Shown piece after piece: positions 48,111 to 56,374 of a stretch of DNA of 64,000 bases. Source of the DNA: Microvirga makkahensis (lineage in GTDB: Bacteria > Pseudomonadota > Alphaproteobacteria > Rhizobiales > Beijerinckiaceae); NCBI RefSeq assembly GCF_009830105.1, contig NZ_WURB01000007.1:62001-126000 (forward strand), read 5' to 3'. The first letter of the stretch is position 1. Every line of letters starts with the position of its first letter. The position numbers were made by a program, and so were the translations under genes. Below the pieces are notes generated by a model. It made no database searches. It worked only from the letters and a program-made list of their open reading frames with translations, and was not told where the DNA came from.

Positions 48111-49115
48111 TTACTCCACGGCCAGGGCCTTCTCGATCAGCTTGTCGCCGCCCGGTACTTTTGCGGCGAAGCTCTTGTAGGCGGACTCCTTGGCCAGTTC
48201 GAGCCAGGCATTATAATCCGCTTTCGACATCTCGACGACTTCGACACCCGCCTTCTTGTAGGTATCGACCATGATCTGATCGCCCTTGCGAACCTCCTCG
48301 TTGAAATAGGCCTCGGCCTTCTCGCCCGCCGCAAGAATTGCTTTCTGCTGCTCGGGCTTCAGTCTCTCGAAAACCCTCTTCGACATGAGCACCGGCTCAT
48401 ACATGAACCAGAGCGCATTCTCACCGGGCGCGGTCAGGCACTTGGCTTGCTCGAAGAGGCGGTAGGAAACGAAACTCGCCGAGGATGTGTTGGCGGCGTC
48501 GAGCACACCGGTCTGCATGCCGGTATAAATCTCCGAAGACGGCATGGAGGAAATCGACGCCCCAGCGGCGGACAGCATCTCCTCGAAAGCCGGACCGGCA
48601 GCACGGATAACCTGTCCCTTGATCGTGTCAGGGGAGGTAATGCAGTTCTTCTTGGAGGCGAAAGCGCCCGACAGCCATGCATCGGCAATCACCATAGCCC
48701 CGGCATTGTCGACGATTTTCTTGATGTCGGCCATGAACTCCGAATCGTTGAGCCGCATTGCCCGGTCGAAATTACCAACCAGTCCCGGCATCAAGGTCGC
48801 GGAGAACTCAGGATGGCGTCCCGAAGCGTAATCGAGCGGGAACGAGGTCAGGTCGAGCAGGCCGCGCGTCACGGCATTCCACTGATCATTCGGCTTATAG
48901 AGTGAGGAGCCCGGGAAAACCTGAATTTTAAGGCCGACATTGGCAGCCTCGACCTCGCGGGCGATGATCTGCACCATCTCGTCGCGAATGTCGCCCTTGC
49001 CGCCAGGGAACTGGTGAGATGCCTTCAGAACAGTCTGGGCCATCGCACCCGAGGCGAGCATGCCACCCAAGCTTAGAACAGCAGAGAACTTCAGCAGCTT
49101 CGCAGACTTCCACAT
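48111..49115 (-). CDS. matP: TRAP transporter solute-binding protein, malonate type (MatP)
   Basis: A 334-aa periplasmic receptor. The signal peptide (1-26, MWKSAKLLKFSAVLSLGG onward) ends AMA before QTVLKASHQ. DctP-type marks in the mature protein include FPGGKGDIRDEMVQII and IKGQVIRAAGPAFEEM; the arginine in the latter lies where TRAP receptors bind the carboxylate. GGGAGGAAAG precedes the ATG. First gene of the malonate operon, diverging from matR. Confidence 0.92.
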   Translation of the reverse strand: MWKSAKLLKFSAVLSLGGMLASGAMAQTVLKASHQFPGGKGDIRDEMVQIIAREVEAANVGLKIQVFPGSSLYKPNDQWNAVTRGLLDLTSFPLDYASGRHPEFSATLMPGLVGNFDRAMRLNDSEFMADIKKIVDNAGAMVIADAWLSGAFASKKNCITSPDTIKGQVIRAAGPAFEEMLSAAGASISSMPSSEIYTGMQTGVLDAANTSSASFVSYRLFEQAKCLTAPGENALWFMYEPVLMSKRVFERLKPEQQKAILAAGEKAEAYFNEEVRKGDQIMVDTYKKAGVEVVEMSKADYNAWLELAKESAYKSFAAKVPGGDKLIEKALAVE

Positions 49116-49158
49116 TCTTTCCTCCCATATGTTCCGGCGATCCTGCCAGATTACCGAT

Positions 49159-49203
49159 AATGTGCTTCCTCATTGCACACATTGTCAACCATTGTGTATA
49201 CAA
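49159..49203. promoter_or_regulatory. Divergent matP/matR promoter and probable MatR operator
   Basis: The near-palindrome TTGTGTATACAA (49192-49203) fits the TNGT-N-ACNA form of FadR-subgroup GntR operators. It overlaps TATACA (49197-49202), a good -10 for matR, with TTGCAC (49173-49178) 18 bases upstream as -35. On the minus strand TTGACA (49188-49183) is a consensus -35 for matP with a weak -10 at 49164-49159. CATTG recurs at 49171, 49180 and 49190, about one helical turn apart. MatR bound here could block both promoters. Confidence 0.5.
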
Positions 49204-49261
49204 GGCCGGCTAGTCTCGCATTGGATATAGCTGAGCAGACTCCCTGTTGGACGAGGAGCAA

Positions 49262-49936
49262 ATGGCCGGGAACACGTTTCACAGGCTGAGGGATGAGATC
49301 GAGAACGGTATCCTGAAGGGCGAGTTCGAGCCCGGTGAGCGCCTCGACGAAGTCCAGCTCGCCACTCACTTCGGCGTGTCACGTACTCCGATCCGCGAGG
49401 CCCTCATGCAGTTGAGCGCGATCGGCCTTGTCGAGATTCGGCCGCGACGCGGCGCCGTCGTCGTTGATCCGGGTCCGGAACGGGTATTCGAGATGTTTGA
49501 GGTCATGGCGGAACTGGAGGGAATGGCGGGAGCCCTCGCCGCCCGCCGCCATACGAACGAGGACCGCGAGGCACTGCTTGCCGCCCACGCGAAATGCGAG
49601 ACCGCTGCGATCAGCGAGGATCCTGACAGCTACTATTACGAGAACGAGGCGTTCCACCTTGCCATCTATGCGGCAAGTCACAGCAGCTTTCTGGAGGAAC
49701 AATGCGTGTCGCTGCACCGGCGACTGCGCCCGTACCGCCGCCTGCAGTTGCACGTGCGCAACCGCATGAAGACTTCCTTGAAGGAGCACGGAGAGATCGT
49801 GGAGACCATTCTCGCCGGTGACGCGAAAGCCGCCCGAACCTTGCTGCGCAACCACATCGCCGTTCAGGGCGACCGCTTCAGCGATCTCGTCTCCAACCTC
49901 ACCAAGCGCGCCCACCTGAAATCCTCGACGGTCTGA
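49262..49936 (+). CDS. matR: GntR-family regulator MatR
   Basis: A 224-aa FadR-subfamily GntR protein. The winged helix spans residues 5-70, with LRDEIENGILKGEFEPGERL and THFGVSRTPIREALMQL; the FCD ligand domain follows, with YYENEAFHLAIYAASH and the conserved metal-site histidines near HGEIVETILAGDAKAA. ATG 49262 is chosen for GAGGAG just upstream; a TTG at 49247 is less likely. Divergent from matPQM, it matches MatR of rhizobial mat loci, a malonate-responsive repressor. Confidence 0.9.
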   Translation: MAGNTFHRLRDEIENGILKGEFEPGERLDEVQLATHFGVSRTPIREALMQLSAIGLVEIRPRRGAVVVDPGPERVFEMFEVMAELEGMAGALAARRHTNEDREALLAAHAKCETAAISEDPDSYYYENEAFHLAIYAASHSSFLEEQCVSLHRRLRPYRRLQLHVRNRMKTSLKEHGEIVETILAGDAKAARTLLRNHIAVQGDRFSDLVSNLTKRAHLKSSTV

Positions 49937-50127
49937 ACAGATGCCGATCCCTGTGGCTATGCCCTTACCAGAGGCGGCCCGCCCGCGACTGCCCGTTGAG
50001 GGGTCGAGACAACAGGTTCGGATCGGCTCCACTCCGGCAGCCATGCCGGCCGCCTGATCGTCGCGCCGATTCCGGTCCTCGGCCTCTACGAAAAGAGCGG
50101 GCCCCGGAAGGCTGCTCCAGGGGAAGC

Positions 50128-51362
50128 GGGTCAGGCGGGCGTGATGAACCTTTCGGGGCCGCTGACGGTCCGGGTCACCGTGCGGACGGAGAAAGCGTCT
50201 CGGGCGGAGATGGTCCGCCCGATGGGAGCGGCCAAGGGCGGGCGGGCCCGCTACCGGCGGCTGGCGGACCGCGCCGCGGCGCTCTATTCGCCCATTGTCC
50301 ACACGGCGGCTCCGCTCACCTTCCTGGGCAGGCTGACCGCCACCGGGGACTGGCGCCGATGCGTCACCATCGCCATCGCCGTCCTGATCGTCACCTGCGC
50401 GTACGCACTGGGCCCGGCGGCTCCCATCGTAGATGGACGTTGCCGCGCGCCGGCTGTTCGAAAGCAAAATCATGGTCAAGGGCGGCTCCCCCCTGGAACG
50501 TCTGGCCGAGATCGACGGCGTGGCCTTCGGCAAGACCTGCACCCTGGCGCTGGGCGTGCCCACCCTGGTCAATGCGGACGAGGTGACTCCGGCGGCGATG
50601 CGGGTCGCCATGGGATGACCATGGGCTCACGCCATCCGGCAGCACGGGCGACTGCCGAGGCTACGGCGCGGCGTGTGTCTCAGGCCCCGGCATTCGACCG
50701 GCTCGAGGAGGTTCCCGCGCTCGGGCTCGAAGCCCGGCTCGGTGGCCATATGCACCGGCTCGGCAGGCCGGGCCGGGCGACAGGGCAACGGGCATCGGAC
50801 GATGCTCCGCACCCGCCTCGATCTCGGTCCTGGCGCGAGCTGGCGAATTGCTTGCGACCTTCGTGCTGGAGGACCGCATCCGCCGCGATGCACGGGAGAC
50901 AGCGGGCGGTTTGAACCATCAGGGATTGGCCGTGAAAATCCTCTCCGGCGATCGCGAGACGAAGTCCCGTTCCCGATGGGAAGGTAACCCGTCTCGTGAC
51001 GCGCCGCGAAGCAGGCCGAAGAATCCTAATGGTGGGGGAAGGCTCGAACGAAGCGCCCCCTGTCGGTCGCTCATGTGTCCATGGCTCCCGCCACGCCTAC
51101 CGATACCAGCCGCAAGGCCGCGGATTTCGTGTTCCTGAACGAAGGGCTTCCGGCCGTCACTGACGCGCTCCGGATCGCATGCCGGCCCGAGGGGCTGATC
51201 GTCCAGAACTTCGCCCTCGCGGTCGGCTAGAATGCACTGGCGGTGCCGGTGGCCGTGATGGGTCATGTCACGCCTCTGGTTGCCGCGGCCGCCATATCGC
51301 TGTCCTCGGTCATTGTCGTCACCAGCGTCATGAAGCTGTCCACGGCCCCCAAGGCCACGTGA
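50128..51362 (+). pseudogene. fixI: Decayed fixI/ccoI copper P-type ATPase
   Basis: A series of frames matches the FixI/CcoI heavy-metal P-type ATPase in order: GVMNLSGPLTVRV, KGGRARYRRLADRAAALYSP, TFLGRLTATGDWRRCVTIAI, the metal site CPCALG decayed to CAYALG (50396-50413), AARRLFESKIMVKGGS, the phosphorylation motif DKTGT decayed to GKTCT (50529-50543), LEDRIRRDARET, VKILSGDRE, KAADFVFLNEGLPAVTDALR and NFALAVG, then a TAG at 51228, then NALAVPVAVMGHVTPLVAA. Frameshifts lie near 50430 and elsewhere. The N-terminal third is missing, and 49937-50127 is unassigned. The enzyme exported copper for assembly of cbb3 oxidase. No other fix genes survive except fixS just downstream. Confidence 0.85.
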
Positions 51363-51406
51363 GGCCAAGGGACCGGAGGAGGACCGGATGGGTTCCGATG
51401 GGTTCC

Positions 51407-51562
51407 ATGTGATGGCTGATCCTTATCGCCCTGGGTATGGGCCCGGCCGCTTTCCTGTGATCCCGCCGCAATGGGCAATCCGACAATCTGGATGGAGCGG
51501 CGGAACGGGTCCTTCTCAAAGAGGATCCGGATGGCAAAGATCGGGCCCGTCAGGAAAGGTGA
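51407..51562 (+). pseudogene. fixS: Decayed fixS/ccoS
   Basis: Forty-five bases after the fixI relic a frame reads WLILIALGMGPAAFL, a TGA, then SRRNGQSDNLDGAAERVLLK and EDPDG. This follows FixS/CcoS (a short membrane protein with LIPIALxLGLxGLxAFxWSLRxGQ and DDLxGAAxRIL). Stops occur at 51410 and at 51458, and the usual tryptophan preceding SLR is lost. The order fixI then fixS is the normal one, confirming an ancestral cbb3-assembly segment. Confidence 0.75.
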
Positions 51563-52430
51563 TGTTCCATGCCTGGGCCTGGAGCATTGCAGCGATATTG
51601 CTCCTGGGAACCGACCTCGAGGGCACAGCGCGCAGCTTCCTTCGGTTTCCGCTCAGGCACTGCCCCGAAGTCCCGCCCGGATCTGCCCGAGCTCCATCCA
51701 GGTCATTAGCCAGAAGCGAACTCCCTGGCATGAGGGACCAAGCTGCAAAGATCTCTCTATCAGACGAACGCCATGATCACAGCCGCCACAGCCATGCCGA
51801 GCACCGCGAGACTCGGCACCATCACGACGACAGCCGAAGCGAAAGCGAGTATCGCCACCCAGTCGAAAGGCCTGTCGACGGAACGCGTCACGATCCGCTC
51901 CTTCCTTCCCAGTTCCACCCAAACGAATCCGAAACCGCCTCCGCTCCAGCGGCTCGCCCAGGCTGCTCGATGCCTCCGGCCAAAGCGGGCAGAAGCCACG
52001 AGCGCGGTCAGGGTCGCTGGCCGGCAGGCCGAGCCCCGGACATCGGCGGATCTGAAGGGAGGCTTAATCCAGGATAGCCTACCGCGCTCCCAGCATCCCG
52101 GAAGGCTTACGGGAAGCTCCTGAGCCACCACACCCAGCATCATGTCCTTGTTGATCCGCCAGTCGTGTCCGGCCTCAGTTCCAACGGTGTTCCTGTCGGT
52201 TGGGATGCCAGGGACCTCAAAGGCTGACGCCCGGTCCACCATGCCTCGCAGGATGAGCGGGAGATCTGTGCCGATTTGCGTCTCCGCATGGTGCCCCCGT
52301 TGAGGGTCGCGCTGCCCGGCATACCGGAAACGTCAGCTCCTCCGCGCCGAAGCGCCCCCCTCTTTGGCTCGAGGAGCGCCGATATGTGACATTTGAGACT
52401 CTTACTTCGAACACCGCAGGGCAACGGGCA
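51563..52430. other. Unassigned region beside the fixS relic
   Basis: No confident gene. A minus-strand frame 51760-52242 (160 aa) ends in a hydrophobic stretch, DWVAILAFASAVVVMVPSLA and LGMAVAAVIMAFV, and starts MVDRASAFEVPGIPTDRNTV. The middle has an odd Arg/Trp/Cys-rich composition as if frame-shifted. It may be a decayed membrane-protein gene; I do not recognise the family. Confidence 0.35.
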
Positions 52431-52538
52431 CCTTCTAGAGCATTCTCCTTCTAGAGCATTCTTCGGTGAAGAAGCTCCGGTTCTCCGCCAAGGAATGCGA
52501 CAACAAAGATGAGATGATTCCGCGCACGCGAAAACAGC
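52431..52538. repeat. Intergenic repeat element with a 16-base tandem duplication
   Basis: CCTTCTAGAGCATTCT occurs twice in tandem (52431-52446 and 52447-52462). The following segment, including AGGAATGCGACAACAAAG and GAAAACAGCTCTAGCG, resembles a dispersed alphaproteobacterial intergenic repeat of the form AGAGCATT...CCGGTT...AATGCGACAAACAAAGAG...CTCTAG. The family match is from memory; the tandem copies are direct observation. Confidence 0.55.
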
Positions 52539-52539
52539 T

Positions 52540-53316
52540 CTAGCGTGCTTCTCGCTTCCGGCGAAACGCCCTCACCGCAGCTCCGAACGCGTTGAAGAGA
52601 CTGCGTGAGAGTTCGTTTTCGGACGCCTGAAACTCTGGGTGCCACTGGACGCCGATGCTGAAAGTACAGCCTTGAACGCTGACGGCCTCGACCGTTCCGT
52701 CCGGCGCGCGCGCTTCCACCAAGAGCCCCGCCCCAAGTCTGTCGATCGCTTGAACATGCAGCGAGTTCACCGTGAACGGCCTACTCCGAGTCAACGCCTC
52801 CATATGCCCGCCCGAAGTAACGAGCAACTCATGAGCAGGCCCGTATAGCCGCTCGAGCGGGGCACCGGAGACCCATGTGGTATGGCAGTGATGCTCCTCG
52901 TCCGTCGCGATGTTCGCGTAGAGGCTGCCTCCGAAAGCGACGTTCAGTTCCTGAATGCCACGGCAGATGGCGAGCATCGGGAGGTCCCGGTCGCAGACCA
53001 GCCGAATGAGCTTGAACGCAGCGTCGTCCCGGCCCGCATCGAATGGCTTGTACTTTTCCAGATCTGCTCCCGGGTCGAAATAGCTTGGATGGACGTTGGT
53101 CGCGGCTCCAGTGAGGAGAACGCCATCCACGCGATCAAGAATGTTTTCCAGGCCAGTCGTGTTTTCAAGAGCCGGGATGATGATGACGTCAACATCCGCC
53201 AGCTCGATCAGAGCATGAAGGTATTTCTCGTCGACCGATTGCGCCGGCAGCAATCCGTCGTAGATCCGGTTGCCGAGAATTCCTACGATGGGGCGGGAGG
53301 CCTTGGATGAGGTCAT
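52540..53316 (-). CDS. Class I glutamine amidotransferase-like hydrolase (peptidase C26, PuuD-like)
   Basis: A 258-aa C26-family gamma-glutamyl hydrolase. Triad: C118 in LAICRGIQELN, then H226 and E228 in QWHPEFQ. DGVLLTGAATNVHPSYF is the oxyanion-side loop typical of PuuD/gamma-glutamyl-GABA hydrolases. ATG 53316 is chosen; the open frame upstream (to 53439) lacks a good ribosome site and family similarity. It is the most 3' gene of the D-peptide cluster, downstream of the S58 peptidase by 76 bases. It probably releases glutamate from a gamma-glutamylated amine or amino acid; the substrate is not defined. Confidence 0.9.
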   Translation of the reverse strand: MTSSKASRPIVGILGNRIYDGLLPAQSVDEKYLHALIELADVDVIIIPALENTTGLENILDRVDGVLLTGAATNVHPSYFDPGADLEKYKPFDAGRDDAAFKLIRLVCDRDLPMLAICRGIQELNVAFGGSLYANIATDEEHHCHTTWVSGAPLERLYGPAHELLVTSGGHMEALTRSRPFTVNSLHVQAIDRLGAGLLVEARAPDGTVEAVSVQGCTFSIGVQWHPEFQASENELSRSLFNAFGAAVRAFRRKREAR

Positions 53317-53392
53317 ATCGTGATTGCCTTCTTGAGCGGCGGAGCCTGCCCTGGCGACCTCCGGCCCTTCATGAATATCGTATTGAGGGCGT

Positions 53393-54436
53393 TCACTCGC
53401 TACGGCACAAGATACTTGCCAGCGAAACCCGAGTCGCACCGTCCCGGCCGACGAAGTCTTCAGCCGAGAGCATCGAATTCAGCACTGCCTCCTGGGTTGC
53501 CTCAGCAGCGGCGCGAAACAGAAGATCGATCCGGTTCTCGTTCAAAATACGCATATTTGCCACAGCGTTCGTGCTGTCGTGCTCGACCGTGTTTCCCGTC
53601 GTGAATGCGATGGCAATGTCGCCGCTGCCATGTCCCCAGAAAGAACCGAGCCGCGCAAGTCCCGCTCCCGCGCGCTTGGCGACGCGGTTGAGCTGACGGT
53701 GGTCGAGAGGAACATCCGTAGCAAGAACAATGATGATCGAGCCATTCTCCCGCGCCCTGCTTAGGGAATCGGCCATCTCTGGAGATGGCCTGCGCCCGTC
53801 GGGGAGAACGAGATCGCCGGCATTGCCGAAATTGGTGAGGACGAGTGCTCCCAGGTGGTGCTCAGACCCGTCGAGTTCGATCCGGCGCGACGAGGATCCG
53901 ATGCCGCCCTTGAAGCCGAAGCAGGTCATGCCGGTTCCTGCCCCCACACTGCCCTGGTCGACGGGCCCGTCATGCGCAGACCGCAGAGCCATCTCGGCAT
54001 GCTCCTCCGTGACCGCAAGCGCCTGAATGTCGTTCAACGGGCCGTCATTGCACTCTCCCACCACGGGGTTCACCGTCGACGTCGTGCGACCAATGTCAGG
54101 GTTCTGTGAAATGGCCTCGCGGATCAGAGCCGTCGCGCAGGTGCCGACGGACAGGGTATTCGTCAGCAGGATCGGCGTCTCGATAGTCCCGAGTTCGTCG
54201 ATCTGCACGAGACCCGTGGACTTCCCGAAACCGTTGATCACGTGGGATGCTGCAACGACCTTGCGGCGGAAAATGTTGCCGGAATGAGGCAAAACCGCCG
54301 TAACGCCGGTGTTGATGTCGCCCTCCCGCAAGGTGCAAGATCCAACGCGTACGCCCGGCACGTCTGTGACAGCATTCTTCGTACCCTGCGGAAGGACTCC
54401 GCAGACGATACCGAAATCCTTGACTGTGCGACTCAT
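53393..54436 (-). CDS. P1/S58-family aminopeptidase (DmpA-like)
   Basis: A 347-aa self-processing N-terminal-nucleophile hydrolase of the DmpA family (L-aminopeptidase/D-amidase-esterase; related members cleave beta-peptides). Cleavage would occur at Gly180-Ser181 in FKGGIGSSSR, freeing the serine nucleophile. Other family marks: VTDVPGVRVGSCTLREGDIN, ATALIREAISQNPDIG, VVGECNDGPLND and GAGTGMTCFG. An adjacent in-frame ATG at 54439 is possible. This family is known for acting on peptides with D- or beta-residues, in line with the neighbouring M55 and D-aminotransferase genes. Confidence 0.92.
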   Translation of the reverse strand: MSRTVKDFGIVCGVLPQGTKNAVTDVPGVRVGSCTLREGDINTGVTAVLPHSGNIFRRKVVAASHVINGFGKSTGLVQIDELGTIETPILLTNTLSVGTCATALIREAISQNPDIGRTTSTVNPVVGECNDGPLNDIQALAVTEEHAEMALRSAHDGPVDQGSVGAGTGMTCFGFKGGIGSSSRRIELDGSEHHLGALVLTNFGNAGDLVLPDGRRPSPEMADSLSRARENGSIIIVLATDVPLDHRQLNRVAKRAGAGLARLGSFWGHGSGDIAIAFTTGNTVEHDSTNAVANMRILNENRIDLLFRAAAEATQEAVLNSMLSAEDFVGRDGATRVSLASILCRSE

Positions 54437-54463
54437 CACCCTCTCCGGCTGCGACGAGGAAGC

Positions 54464-55207
54464 TCAAAGGCGCCCGGCATCGATGATCCTTTTGAGGAAG
54501 GCCTTGGTTCTCTCGCCCTGCGGGTCTCCGAAGATCCGGGAGGGAGGCCCCTCCTCGTAGACAACCCCTTCCTGCAGAAAGCACACCTTGTCGGCCACCT
54601 CGCGGGCAAAACCCATTTCATGGGTGGCAAGTACCATCGTCATGCCCTTCGCGGCAAGATCGCGCACGATATCCAGCACCTCCGAGACCAGTTCCGGATC
54701 CAGCGCCGAGGTGATCTCATCGAGGAGGAGCAGCGCAGGATCCATCATCAAGGCACGCACGATGGCGACGCGCTGCTGCTGCCCGCCGGAGAGACGGTCC
54801 GGGAACTCTTCCGCCTTGTGAGACAAGCCGATACGGGAAAGGAGTGCCATGCCCTTGTCCCGCGCCTCGGCCTTGCCCATCCCGAGGACCTTGAGAGGCC
54901 CAAGCGTGATGTTCTCGATCACACTCATGTGCGGGAACAGGTTGTAACCCTGGAAGACGATGCCGATTTCGCGGCGAAGCACGTCGAGGTCCACGCCAGG
55001 ACCCGTGATGCGGTCGCCGTGCAGGCGGATTTCACCTTTCTGGATGGTCTCAAGCCGGTTGATGCAGCGAAGCAAGGTTGACTTGCCGCAGCCTGAAGGG
55101 CCGATCAAGCAGACGACCTGGTGCTCCTTGATTTCCAAGGAGAGGCCGTTCAATACGACAAGGCTGCCGTAGTGCTTATAGGCCTTATCGATCTCAACGA
55201 GTGCCAT
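54464..55207 (-). CDS. Amino-acid ABC transporter ATP-binding protein (GlnQ-type)
   Basis: A 247-aa ATPase of the polar-amino-acid uptake group. Walker A GPSGCGKST, signature LSGGQQQR, Walker B ALLLLDEIT, and the H-loop LATHEMGFA are intact. ATG 55207 has GGAAGGGG seven bases upstream; the frame could extend to 55243. It works with the permease at 55251 and the receptor at 56375. Confidence 0.95.
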   Translation of the reverse strand: MALVEIDKAYKHYGSLVVLNGLSLEIKEHQVVCLIGPSGCGKSTLLRCINRLETIQKGEIRLHGDRITGPGVDLDVLRREIGIVFQGYNLFPHMSVIENITLGPLKVLGMGKAEARDKGMALLSRIGLSHKAEEFPDRLSGGQQQRVAIVRALMMDPALLLLDEITSALDPELVSEVLDIVRDLAAKGMTMVLATHEMGFAREVADKVCFLQEGVVYEEGPPSRIFGDPQGERTKAFLKRIIDAGRL

Positions 55208-55250
55208 GGCGTGCCCCTTCCGCGTTTCGACTGTCGCATTCATCTGATCG

Positions 55251-56357
55251 TCACCCGGACCGCCGCTTGCTGCGGTCGCGCTCGATGAGCTTGTCCACGA
55301 AGCGGGCCTGCGGGATCGTGATCAGGATGAAGATGATGGCGACCGTCATCACCGCCGAGAGATTGAAATTGTTGCTGGCTATGATCTTCGACTGATTGAA
55401 AGCGTCGATCGTCCCGATGATGGCCACAAGCGCCGTATCCTTCTGGAGGCTGATACAATTGTTCATCAATGGCGGAATGATGCCGCGAACAGCCTGGGGA
55501 ACGATCACATAGCGCATGGTCCTGAAGTAAGAGAGACCCAACGAACGCGCAGCCGCGATCTGGCTCGGGTGGACGCTCTCGATACCTGCGCGGTAAACTT
55601 CCGAGGTATAGGCGCCATAAGTGAGCGTCAGCGCGATGATCGCATAGGCATTTGAAGAGAGATCCTTCAGAACCGGCAGATTCGTGAGCGGCAATCCGAA
55701 GCCGATCAGATAAATGGTGATGATGGCGGGCAGGCCACGGAAAAGATCGCTGTAGATGATCGCAATCGTCCGGATCGGGCGCCCTGCTTCACCCGGCAGC
55801 GTGCGGGCGATGGCGATCACGAGAGCCCAGACGAGAATCAGAACCGCCGAAACCGCAAAAATGAGCACATTGGTTCCGAAAGCCTTGAGAACCGTCGTCG
55901 CGGAACGGGTGATCAGGTCCATGTCGAAGAACGTACGACTCACGGCGGCATCGTTCACGACCATGAACCAAGCGAGCGCACACAGGATCAGAAAGGCAAT
56001 GGAGTGGGATATGGTTTTCCAGGATACTTCCGACGCCTTGGCGCCCAGGGCCCGGGCTTCATAAACGTCATCTGAGGACCTGGCCCCCATCGACAGGCGA
56101 ACGGCCTGTACTGCCCGGCCTGCCACGAGGAGGCACAGCAAGGCCGGAATGGCACCTGCAATCCAGACGGGTACTGCGTCCCATCCCTCCTGTACCATGA
56201 ACTGGGCGATCGCGATCGCCGTGGCAGCCACGGACATGAATGTGACCGCGGCAATCGAGAATGCGGCCCGGGTCAGAGCGCCGTAAGCGCGAACCCTGCT
56301 ACGAGCGCGCCATTGATTGGCGCGCTCGACGCTGGCCATAGCAGCCGTCGTGTTCAT
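55251..56357 (-). CDS. Amino-acid ABC transporter permease with N-terminal extension
   Basis: A 368-aa HisM/GlnP-type permease. The core (from about residue 155) has the expected GTNVLIFAVSAVLILVWALV, SDLFRGLPAIITIYLIGFGL, TYGAYTSEVYRAGIESVHPS and the coupling loop AAARSLGLSYFRTMRYVIVP. The first 150 residues add about three hydrophobic segments that ordinary GlnP-type permeases lack. No second permease gene is present, so it probably forms a homodimer. ATG 56357 follows a possible GTG at 56360. Confidence 0.93.
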   Translation of the reverse strand: MNTTAAMASVERANQWRARSRVRAYGALTRAAFSIAAVTFMSVAATAIAIAQFMVQEGWDAVPVWIAGAIPALLCLLVAGRAVQAVRLSMGARSSDDVYEARALGAKASEVSWKTISHSIAFLILCALAWFMVVNDAAVSRTFFDMDLITRSATTVLKAFGTNVLIFAVSAVLILVWALVIAIARTLPGEAGRPIRTIAIIYSDLFRGLPAIITIYLIGFGLPLTNLPVLKDLSSNAYAIIALTLTYGAYTSEVYRAGIESVHPSQIAAARSLGLSYFRTMRYVIVPQAVRGIIPPLMNNCISLQKDTALVAIIGTIDAFNQSKIIASNNFNLSAVMTVAIIFILITIPQARFVDKLIERDRSKRRSG

Positions 56358-56374
56358 CACAAACGATACCTGTC

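Noticed and set aside
49996-50586. Possible novel Arg/Pro-rich protein downstream of matR
   Set aside because: Wrong-frame reading of the fixI relic; collinear FixI motifs explain the sequence.
52140-52424. Minus-strand frame next to the unassigned 51760-52242 frame
   Set aside because: Overlapping frames of odd composition without motifs; most likely decayed DNA, not a gene.
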